Shown in pieces: positions 1 through 6,071 of a stretch of 8,086 nt of DNA; position 1 is the stretch's first letter; each line of letters opens with the position of its first letter. The position numbers and the translations under genes are program-made. The notes beneath the pieces were generated by a model. The model did not search any database. It saw nothing but the letters and a program-made list of their open reading frames with translations, and was not told the DNA's origin. Source of the stretch: an uncultured Selenomonadales bacterium (GTDB lineage Bacteria; Bacillota; Negativicutes; Selenomonadales; Selenomonadaceae); NCBI GenBank assembly GCA_946403735.1, contig CAMJAZ010000052.1, positions 1-8,086 of the forward strand, given 5' to 3'.

Positions 1-8
1 CCGCAATG

Positions 9-49
9 TTTTCTTTTGCTACTTTTCTTTTGCGCCAAAAGAAAAGTAG
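9..49. repeat. Perfect 14-bp hairpin with an upstream partial direct repeat
   Basis: Positions 19-32 (CTACTTTTCTTTTG) pair perfectly with 36-49 (CAAAAGAAAAGTAG) around a 3-nt CGC loop. The 11-mer TTTTCTTTTGC also occurs twice in tandem at 9-19 and 23-33 (14-nt period), so the right arm could partly pair with either copy. The downstream bases (TTTATACATAT) are T-rich but are not a clean U-tract, so this could be a weak terminator of a gene upstream of the window or a copy of a dispersed palindromic repeat. The hairpin is directly visible; its role is inferred. Confidence 0.7.
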
Positions 50-110
50 TTTATACATATAAAAAATATTCAACACGCACTAGCTACAAGCTAAAACCTA
101 AAAGCTAATA

Positions 111-785
111 TTGAAAGGATGCATTAAAATTAAAATTAATAGCATAAAAAAATTTGATACGCTGATTGAACGTTATCCCGCGTTGGAAATTTGCCGCGCA
201 GATATGACCATTGCTATTGAAAAACTTTGTGACGCCTTCCGCGCAGGTCATAAACTTATCACTTGCGGTAACGGCGGCAGTGCGTCTGACGCTTTGCATG
301 TTGTCGGCGAACTTATGAAAGGTTTCCATTGTCCACGCAAAATTCAAGACTTCGACCAAGATTTTGTACGACGCGCCGAAAAACTTTTTCCCAACGACGT
401 GAATTATTTTAAAGCCAACTTGCAATGCGCTTTACCTGCAATTTCGCTTGTCGGTGAAACGGCGTTGAGTACTGCAGTTGCGAATGACAACGCGCCTGAT
501 TTAAATTTTGCCCAGCAACTTTTTGGCATTGGACAAGCTGGCGATGTACTTTTAGCCATTTCGACTTCTGGCAATTCCGATAACATAATTTACGCCGTCG
601 AAGTTGCCAAAGTTATGGGCTTGAAGACGATTGCTTTAACTGGTAGACGCGGCGGCAAGTTGAAACACATTGCTGACTACACCATTTGCGCTCCTGCTGA
701 CGTGACGTACCAAATTCAAGAATATCATTTGCCGATTTATCATACAATTTGCCTTGCCGTAGAAAATGAATTTTTCGGCGACTAG
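111..785 (+). CDS. GmhA-like SIS-domain phosphosugar isomerase (phosphoheptose isomerase family)
   Basis: A single SIS domain covers nearly all 224 residues. The phosphate-binding parts are visible: CGNGGSASDA at 52-61 and STSGNS at 151-156. H63, E67, Q203 and H211 have the same spacing (4 and 8) as the zinc/catalytic set of E. coli GmhA (H61, E65, Q172, H180), so an isomerase acting on sedoheptulose 7-phosphate, feeding ADP-heptose for LPS or capsule, is likely; the exact sugar is not proven. The segment at 67-100 (ELMKGF followed by a charged stretch) is typical of a GmhA-related subgroup often labelled only as SIS-domain protein. It is cytoplasmic. The 5' end is uncertain: the only usual start codon in the N-terminal part is TTG at 111, yet the one good Shine-Dalgarno (GAAAGGA, 113-119) lies inside that start. 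An in-frame stop at 99-101 limits extension. Twelve nt separate it from the Fur gene. Confidence 0.82.
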   Translation: MKGCIKIKINSIKKFDTLIERYPALEICRADMTIAIEKLCDAFRAGHKLITCGNGGSASDALHVVGELMKGFHCPRKIQDFDQDFVRRAEKLFPNDVNYFKANLQCALPAISLVGETALSTAVANDNAPDLNFAQQLFGIGQAGDVLLAISTSGNSDNIIYAVEVAKVMGLKTIALTGRRGGKLKHIADYTICAPADVTYQIQEYHLPIYHTICLAVENEFFGD

Positions 786-790
786 GAGGA
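784..790 (+). promoter_or_regulatory. Shine-Dalgarno site of the Fur-family gene
   Basis: AGGAGGA lies 7 nt before the ATG at 798 and overlaps the TAG stop of the upstream isomerase gene (783-785). It is a near-perfect anti-16S match and fixes the start. The overlap with the stop codon suggests translation may be coupled to the upstream gene. Confidence 0.85.
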
Positions 791-797
791 ATTTTTC

Positions 798-1274
798 ATG
801 AGCGACAAAAATTTTAGGTTGAAGGATTTACGCGCGAGGTTGTCTGCCAATCATTACAAGATGACGCCGCAACGTAAGGAAATTTTACAGATTTTCCTTG
901 AGAATAACGCCGACCCGCACCTTAGTGCCGAAGAAGTTTACGAAATTTTGAAGAAAAAAGATTTTGACTTCGGCTTGGCGACGATTTATCGTAACGTCGA
1001 ACTTTTGAGTATGCTTGGGATTTTGTCGAAGATAAATTTTGACGACGGACGCACGCGCTATGAACTTGCATCTGCCGATCCTAAAGTTCATCACCATCAT
1101 CATTTAATTTGCTTGAAGTGCAAGAAAATTTTTGAGTTTGAAGAGGATTTACTTGAAAATTTGGAAGCGACCATTACCACGAAGTCTGGCTTTGAAATTG
1201 TAAACCACGAAGTAAAATTTTTCGGCTACTGCGCGGATTGCAAGGGTAAAGATAATGCGAATAAAAAATCTTAG
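798..1274 (+). CDS. fur: Fur-family metal-responsive transcriptional regulator
   Basis: This 158-residue protein has the usual Fur length and layout. An N-terminal winged helix (about 10-90) contains MTPQRKEIL at 22-30 and the recognition helix ATIYRNVELL at 61-70. A C-terminal metal-binding/dimerisation domain contains five histidines at 98-102, then LICLKC with C105 and C108. A second CxxC (C145, C148) completes the structural zinc site expected for the family. E. coli Fur has an Asp inside its histidine motif (HHHDH); here it is His, a variant I believe is common in Firmicute Fur proteins. The family normally binds Fe(II) and represses iron uptake, but PerR and Zur share the fold and cannot be excluded by eye. 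The ATG has an excellent AGGAGGA site. The 3' end overlaps hemZ by 20 nt, which suggests co-transcription and coupled translation. No Fur box was found in the window. Confidence 0.93.
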   Translation: MSDKNFRLKDLRARLSANHYKMTPQRKEILQIFLENNADPHLSAEEVYEILKKKDFDFGLATIYRNVELLSMLGILSKINFDDGRTRYELASADPKVHHHHHLICLKCKKIFEFEEDLLENLEATITTKSGFEIVNHEVKFFGYCADCKGKDNANKKS

Positions 1275-2778
1275 GCTCAACAGTGACGACCAAGTTGTTA
1301 CAAAAATTGTCGGCGAAGTGTTACGCGCGTTCCACTTTGAAATTGTCGACGTAGATTTTGACATTGACTTTGACGACTTCCACATCTTCAACGACGTTAT
1401 CGCCGATAAAGTTTTGACGCGGCTGGTTGTCAAGAAAGCTAACAATTACAGCGTTTACAAGGCGGCTGAAGTTGTTCGACCTGAAGAAAGATTCGGCGCG
1501 GAAGTTCACCGCCTTATTAAAAAAAATCTGTACAAAATTTTGACGGAAGATTTAAAACTGCGCGGCGTACCGTACGGCATAATGCACGGCGTCCGCCCTA
1601 CGAAAATTATTCATCGTTGGATTAGGAATGGTTACGGCGTGACAAGTCGTGGCGTCATTGACCGAGATAAAATTTCACGCCGTCTCCGCGCAGATTATCT
1701 TACTAGCTACGAAAAATCTTTACTGTTGACCGAAGTTGCACTGCGTCAAATCCCAATTTTAAATTCCAGCGACGATAAAACTATTAGCGTTTACATTGGC
1801 ATTCCATTTTGCGTGACGCGCTGTCTTTACTGTTCATTCCCTTCAAACGTTTTGCCGAGCGCTGAAAAAGTTGCCGAATTTATGGAAGTTTTGACGCGAG
1901 ATATTGATGCGGCAGCGTCTGAAATTCAACGCTACGGTTTCAAAGTTCAAACAATTTATATTGGCGGCGGCACTCCTACAAGCTTGCCAATAAATTTTTT
2001 TACAGAACTTTTATCCAAAGTCACAGCGGCTTTTCATAGTGATAGCGTCGAAGAATTTACCGTCGAATGCGGCAGGGCTGATACGATTGATGACGATAAA
2101 ATTTCCGCGCTGAAAAATTTTCCAGTAACGCGACTTTGTGTCAATCCTCAAACTATGCAGGACAAAACTTTACAGCGAATTGGCAGACAACATACCGCCG
2201 CGCAGGTTGTAACTGCCTTTGAAAAGTTGCGTCAAGCTGGCGATTGGCTGATAAATATGGATTTAATTTTGGGCTTGCCTAGTGAAACTTTTGATGACGT
2301 TTTGGAATCTTTGAAAAAAGTTTTGGCGCTGAATCCTGACGACGTAACCTTACACGCGCTGGCACTTAAACGCGGTTCCAAACTTCAAACGCAACTTGCC
2401 GACGAAATTTCTACGCTTGATGATTTTGATTTGCCGACTGACGAAACCGTTAGATTTATGGCTGATACGGCTGAAAAAATTCTGCGCGGAAAATACTATT
2501 CGCCGTACTATCTTTATCGGCAAGGCTACATTAGCGGCGGCATTGAAAATATTGGCTACTGCAAGCGCGGCGCTGAATGCATTTACAACGTGCAGATTAT
2601 GGACGAGCGGCAAACTATTTTAGGCATTGGCGCGGCGGCTAGTACAAAAGTTCCTGACAACGTTGCAATGCGTCTTCAAACTTCTTTCAACGCTAAAGAC
2701 TTGTTGACGTACCTTCGCGACGTTGACAGATACATTGATAATCGCTCCAAAATTTTGGCGGAAGTTTATGGAAGGTGA
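1255..2778 (+). CDS. hemZ: HemZ-type oxygen-independent coproporphyrinogen III dehydrogenase (radical SAM)
   Basis: The 507-residue length and architecture match HemZ. An N-terminal region ends in the motif YGIMHGVRPTKI (107-118), characteristic of HemZ and absent from HemN/HemW. A radical-SAM core follows with the 4Fe-4S motif C186-x3-C190-x2-C193, the SAM-binding GGGTPTSL (237-244), and the HemN-like C-terminal segment YYLYRQGYISGGIENIGY (418-435). The family oxidatively decarboxylates coproporphyrinogen III to protoporphyrinogen IX in anaerobic heme synthesis; some HemN-like proteins instead act as heme chaperones, so activity is inferred. The start ATG at 1255 lies inside the Fur gene, 9 nt after AAGGG (1241-1245), giving a 20-nt overlap. 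This places a heme enzyme directly behind an iron regulator. The end overlaps the next gene by 11 nt if that gene starts at 2768. Confidence 0.92.
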   Translation: MRIKNLRLNSDDQVVTKIVGEVLRAFHFEIVDVDFDIDFDDFHIFNDVIADKVLTRLVVKKANNYSVYKAAEVVRPEERFGAEVHRLIKKNLYKILTEDLKLRGVPYGIMHGVRPTKIIHRWIRNGYGVTSRGVIDRDKISRRLRADYLTSYEKSLLLTEVALRQIPILNSSDDKTISVYIGIPFCVTRCLYCSFPSNVLPSAEKVAEFMEVLTRDIDAAASEIQRYGFKVQTIYIGGGTPTSLPINFFTELLSKVTAAFHSDSVEEFTVECGRADTIDDDKISALKNFPVTRLCVNPQTMQDKTLQRIGRQHTAAQVVTAFEKLRQAGDWLINMDLILGLPSETFDDVLESLKKVLALNPDDVTLHALALKRGSKLQTQLADEISTLDDFDLPTDETVRFMADTAEKILRGKYYSPYYLYRQGYISGGIENIGYCKRGAECIYNVQIMDERQTILGIGAAASTKVPDNVAMRLQTSFNAKDLLTYLRDVDRYIDNRSKILAEVYGR

Positions 2779-3658
2779 AGTTTTGTCTAATAAATATAAA
2801 GATACTTTTTTCCGAGCTTATTTTAGTGATAAAACGCGGCTTTTGAGTCTTTGCAATGCGTTGACAGGCGAAGACGGTACAGATCCTGAAGAAATTGAAA
2901 TTAACACGATTGAAGAAACTTTTTTTAGCAAACTTAAAAATGATATATCGTGTATGTATCGCGGACGACTTTTGATTTTGATTGAGCAACAGAGCACGTT
3001 AAATCCAAATATGCCTTTTAGATTTTTTGTGTATTTAGGCAAGTTGATTGAAAAAATTTTTGGCAATGAACTTCACAAGATGTTGCATGGGACGACACGC
3101 ATAAATTTTCCAAAAGTAGAATTTTACGTGCTTTACAATGGAATGAAAAAAGCCCCTGAATCTGAAATAATGGATTTAGTAAACGATGAATCGTTAAATG
3201 AGGAAAGTTATCTCCAATTACGAGCAAAATTTTTTAATATTAACAGTCCGAATAATCGCGAATTGATGAAAAAATCTTTACCGCTGGATGATTATTGCGT
3301 TATGGTAGAGCGCGTTAAAAATAATTTGAAGGTTGGAATGGACGTTAAGTCAGCGTTTTATGAAGCGTATAAATTTTGTATGACTAATCGTACTTGGATG
3401 AACGATTTCTTGAAAGTTCACGAATGGGAGTTGATGGAAATGATTAGCACTGAATACGACGAAGAATTGGCGCTTAGTTTAGCGCGTGAAGAAGGGCAAA
3501 TTGAAGGCAGACGTGAAGGTAGACGTGAAGGGCAAATTGAAGGTAGACTTGAAGGCAAGCTTGAAATGATTAAAAAAATGTTAGAAAAAAATTTGCCGAT
3601 TGAAACGATTGCTGAACTTAGCGATTGGAGCGAGGAAGATATTTTAAAGATACACTAA
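2768..3658 (+). CDS. Rpn-family PD-(D/E)XK nuclease / putative transposase
   Basis: The protein has 296 residues from this start. The N-terminus (NKYKDTFFRAYFSD, 8-21, then a leucine-rich helix) resembles the Rpn/PD-(D/E)XK putative transposase group. Candidate active-site residues are D59 (NDI) and E73-x-Q75 (LIEQQS) after a hydrophobic strand, followed by the strand FYVLYNG at 119-125 seen in these families. A glycine/glutamate/arginine repeat (about 242-265) and a short helical tail with TIAELSDWSEEDI (280-292) close it; such EGR-type linkers are common in the family. E. coli Rpn proteins are DNA nucleases that promote recombination, and some act against phage. The start is uncertain: ATG 2768 has GGCGGAAG only 3 nt upstream, whereas TTG 2783 has GGAAGG (2770-2775) at an ideal 7 nt, giving 291 residues. 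Codons are visibly more AT-rich than in hemZ, consistent with transfer. Confidence 0.85.
   Translation: MEGEVLSNKYKDTFFRAYFSDKTRLLSLCNALTGEDGTDPEEIEINTIEETFFSKLKNDISCMYRGRLLILIEQQSTLNPNMPFRFFVYLGKLIEKIFGNELHKMLHGTTRINFPKVEFYVLYNGMKKAPESEIMDLVNDESLNEESYLQLRAKFFNINSPNNRELMKKSLPLDDYCVMVERVKNNLKVGMDVKSAFYEAYKFCMTNRTWMNDFLKVHEWELMEMISTEYDEELALSLAREEGQIEGRREGRREGQIEGRLEGKLEMIKKMLEKNLPIETIAELSDWSEEDILKIH
3440..3658 (+). other. Possible internal reading frame encoding the C-terminal part of the Rpn protein
   Basis: An in-frame ATG at 3440-3442 follows GGGAG (3426-3430) by 9 nt. Translation from it would give 72 residues (225-296 of the full protein) holding the glycine/glutamate repeat and the helical tail but none of the proposed nuclease residues. 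In E. coli RpnL, an intragenic C-terminal product (RpnS) made from an internal start inhibits the toxic full-length nuclease, which makes this start worth noting. Expression is inferred, not shown. Confidence 0.3.
3491..3565 (+). repeat. In-frame degenerate 12-nt tandem repeat in the Rpn gene
   Basis: About six units of a 12-nt pattern (GAA GGN plus two further codons, usually AGA-CGT or CAA-ATT) encode four-residue units such as EGRR, EGQI, EGRL and EGKL. Because the unit is a multiple of three, slippage would change linker length without breaking the frame. Confidence 0.85.
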
Positions 3659-3680
3659 AAAAATTTGAAAGGAAATTTTT

Positions 3681-4496
3681 ATGGCTCACATTAGCAAAGA
3701 TGATCTAGCGAAAATTTTTCAAGATACGCAAAATTTCTACGAAAATGACACGACGCTAAAAAATTCTATTCAAGCGTCGATTGACGGTACAAAATTTTAT
3801 GACGCTACAACTTATCCACCGTTGCCAGAAAAAAATTTTGACGCTACAGATATTTCCGTCGTACAAGGCAGAACTTTTGAAACGGCGATAAATCTGCGCG
3901 GGAAAAATCCTGACGCTAGAATTGCTGTCCACAACTTTGCATCGGCTACTAATCCTGGCGGCGGCGTCATTCACGGTAGCAGGGCGCAGGAAGAGGCGCT
4001 TTGCCGTTGTTCGACGCTGTACGCTGTTTTGGATACCGATGAAAACTGGCAACGCTACTATAACTTCCACCGTCGCCGTAAAGATTCTATTTACACTGAC
4101 GCTTGTATTTTTACGCCGAATATTTTTATTTGCAAAAATGATATTGATTTGCCGCAAAGACTTCCGCAAGAAAATTTTGTTGCGGTTGACGTTATGACTT
4201 GTGCCGCGCCGAATCTTTACTATACAAATTTGTCTAATGACGAACTTTTAAAAATTCACGAACAACGCGGACGCCATATGCTAACGGTGCTTGCTCATCA
4301 CGGCGTAGAAATTTTTATCACGGGCGCTTTTGGTTGCGGCGCTTTTCAAAATAATCCCAACGTCGTCGCACAGGCTTACAAAAATATTCTGCCCGACTTC
4401 GACGGCTACTTCAAAAAAATTATTTTCGCCATTTACTTTACACCGCGTGAAGTTGGGAATTTCAACGCCTTCAATAAAATTTTAATGCGTAATTAG
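3681..4496 (+). CDS. Bacterial-type poly(ADP-ribose) glycohydrolase, macrodomain fold (TIGR02452-like)
   Basis: The 271-residue protein carries the PARG signature GGG-x(6-8)-QEE: GGG at 93-95, seven residues, then Q103-E104-E105. In the characterised family the second Glu is catalytic, so E105 is the expected acid/base. NFASATNPGGG (85-95) forms the ADP-ribose-binding loop and GAFGCGAFQNNP (215-226) the diphosphate-binding loop of a macrodomain. An N-terminal helical extension (1-60) with a following ISVVQGRTFETA segment matches the microbial PARG type. The reaction is removal of ADP-ribose chains from modified targets; protein or nucleic acid could be the target here. It is cytoplasmic. GAAAGGA (3667-3673) lies 7 nt before the ATG, and the gap from the Rpn gene is 22 nt. 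The last residues (L-M-R-N) and stop come from a short direct repeat that recurs before the next gene, suggesting a repaired or altered 3' end. Confidence 0.88.
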   Translation: MAHISKDDLAKIFQDTQNFYENDTTLKNSIQASIDGTKFYDATTYPPLPEKNFDATDISVVQGRTFETAINLRGKNPDARIAVHNFASATNPGGGVIHGSRAQEEALCRCSTLYAVLDTDENWQRYYNFHRRRKDSIYTDACIFTPNIFICKNDIDLPQRLPQENFVAVDVMTCAAPNLYYTNLSNDELLKIHEQRGRHMLTVLAHHGVEIFITGAFGCGAFQNNPNVVAQAYKNILPDFDGYFKKIIFAIYFTPREVGNFNAFNKILMRN

Positions 4497-4514
4497 GAAT
4501 GCTTAATGCGTAAT
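4482..4514. repeat. 12-bp direct repeat spanning the PARG stop and the methyltransferase leader
   Basis: TTAATGCGTAAT occurs at 4482-4493 and again at 4503-4514, with a 21-nt period. The first copy supplies the final codons of the PARG gene and the first bases of its stop; the second lies just before the methyltransferase start. It could be a slippage product, a footprint of insertion or a recombination junction. The repeat itself is directly visible. Confidence 0.85.
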
Positions 4515-4516
4515 GA

Positions 4517-6037
4517 ATGGAAGTGAAAGTTTTGCCAACGCTTAATTGGGCGGGTAAAGATAAAATCGTCAACTATGATTCAGCCGTACCTGTCCACGTA
4601 CTTAATCATTCGTACAATTTCGGCGGCGATACAGAAAACAAAATAATACACGGCGATAATCTTTTGGCGCTTAAATCTTTATTGCCTGTCTATGAAAGCC
4701 GCGTTAAATGCATTTACATTGACCCACCATATAATACAGGCAATGAAGGCTGGATTTACAACGACAACGTCAACGACCCGCGCTTTAAAAAATGGCTAGG
4801 GCAAGTCGTAGGGCGCGAAGGTGAAGATTTCAGCCGCCACGATAAATGGCTTTGTATGATGTACCCGCGCTTAAAACTTTTGAAACGCTTGCTTGCTGAT
4901 GACGGCGCTATTTTTATTTCCATTGATGACAACGAAGTTGCTAGCTTGAAATTTATCTGCGACGAAATTTTTGGAAGTCAAAATTTTGTATCTAATGTAA
5001 TTTGGCGAACTAGTGACAATAGTAATAATGACTCAAAAAAATTTTCTGTCGACCATAATTCCACGCTTATATATTCCAAAAATGTAAATTGGCAACCGAA
5101 TAAACTTGTAGATGTAAATAAACAATCACATTTTAAAAATCCAACTAATGACCCGCGAGGTCCTTATTTCGACGGTAATCCTTTAAATTCACCTAATCCG
5201 CGTTCAAATTTACGATATGAAATTGAATCACCCACTGGATTTAAAATTAAACCTCCAGCAAATGGTTGGCGTTGGTCACAAGAGACTTTAAAAGAAAAAT
5301 TGCAAAGTGGCGAAATTTTTTTTACTGCGGATGGAAAATCGATAAGACGACGAACATATTTAGCTGATATGAAAGGGTTGCCGCCTTCGTCATTATGGAT
5401 TGATTTAGATAAAACTGGTTCTACGCGAAAAGCAAAGAACGAATTGAAAGAAATCTTTCCAGAATATCAAACATCAGATTTGTTTCGTACACCTAAACCA
5501 ACTTTGCTAATCAAATATATTTTGCAACTTGCGACAGATAAAAATTCAATCGTGCTTGACGCATTTGCGGGTAGTGGTACGACAGCGCACGCAGTGATAA
5601 ATTTGAATAAGGCGGACGGCGGCGAACGTAAATTTATTTTAATTGAAATGGAAAATTACGCAGAAAATATTACGGCTGAACGTGTACGGCGAATTGGCGG
5701 CAGTTTTGATTTTTATGAAGTCGGCGAACCGCTTTTTGTAGATGATGAATTGAATGAAAATCTTGACGTTGAAAAAATTCGTGAATATGTATGGACGATT
5801 GACACGCGGATAGCTTACGTTAAACCTAGCGGCGATTGTGAAGAATTTATGGGCGTCGACGAAGGCACGGCGTATTACTATCACGAAGGAATTTTAGACA
5901 GAAATTTTTTAGCGAAAATTCGTACCCGCGCAGATTCGTACATTATTTACGCTGAAAGTTGCGCGTTGGACGCCGAATTTATGTTGAAATACAAAATTGA
6001 GTTTAGGAAGATTCCACGCGACTTTATTAAAATGTAG
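4517..6037 (+). CDS. Site-specific adenine DNA methyltransferase, beta class, type III Mod-like
   Basis: The 506-residue protein has the beta-class order. DPPY (motif IV, 69-72, in YIDPPYNTG) comes first, then HDKWLCMMYPRL (108-119), which resembles Mod proteins. A variable target-recognition region covers about 157-320. LFRTPKP (322-328) and the SAM-binding motif I FAGSG (350-354) follow. It should transfer a methyl group from SAM to adenine N6 in a specific site. The C-terminal end (ADSYIIYAE, 472-480, then FRKIPRDF) resembles that of full-length Mod proteins, so the gene looks intact. No res helicase-nuclease gene follows; folC does, making this an orphan methylase within the window. Family members often begin at the PTLNW motif; TTG 4532 would give exactly that with GGAAG (4519-4523) 8 nt upstream, so the true start may be 15 nt downstream of ATG 4517. 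Codon use in the recognition region differs from both ends. Confidence 0.9.
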   Translation: MEVKVLPTLNWAGKDKIVNYDSAVPVHVLNHSYNFGGDTENKIIHGDNLLALKSLLPVYESRVKCIYIDPPYNTGNEGWIYNDNVNDPRFKKWLGQVVGREGEDFSRHDKWLCMMYPRLKLLKRLLADDGAIFISIDDNEVASLKFICDEIFGSQNFVSNVIWRTSDNSNNDSKKFSVDHNSTLIYSKNVNWQPNKLVDVNKQSHFKNPTNDPRGPYFDGNPLNSPNPRSNLRYEIESPTGFKIKPPANGWRWSQETLKEKLQSGEIFFTADGKSIRRRTYLADMKGLPPSSLWIDLDKTGSTRKAKNELKEIFPEYQTSDLFRTPKPTLLIKYILQLATDKNSIVLDAFAGSGTTAHAVINLNKADGGERKFILIEMENYAENITAERVRRIGGSFDFYEVGEPLFVDDELNENLDVEKIREYVWTIDTRIAYVKPSGDCEEFMGVDEGTAYYYHEGILDRNFLAKIRTRADSYIIYAESCALDAEFMLKYKIEFRKIPRDFIKM

Positions 6038-6071
6038 CGAAAAATCTTTAAGCTGAAGAGAAAATTACAAT

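Noticed and set aside
1251..1270. Fur box at the end of the regulator gene (GATAATGCGAATAAAAAATC)
   Set aside because: It matches the GATAAT half-site only once and lacks the inverted partner; the position inside a coding overlap also argues against it.
2723..2767. Upstream extension of the Rpn gene to a TTG at 2723
   Set aside because: It would overlap hemZ by 56 nt, has no good ribosome-binding site, and the added residues do not resemble the family N-terminus; starts at 2768 or 2783 fit better.
2768..3658. Insertion sequence with terminal inverted repeats around the Rpn gene
   Set aside because: The family is named putative transposase, but I found no inverted repeats or target duplication at its ends, and the gene overlaps hemZ.
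3756..4169. Long open frame on the minus strand within the PARG gene
   Set aside because: It is antisense to a gene with a complete catalytic signature, has no ribosome-binding site I can see and encodes a low-complexity, Arg/Ser/Val-rich product without motifs.
4517..6037. Complete type III restriction-modification system
   Set aside because: Only the modification subunit is present; the next gene is folC and no res helicase/nuclease motif occurs anywhere in the window.
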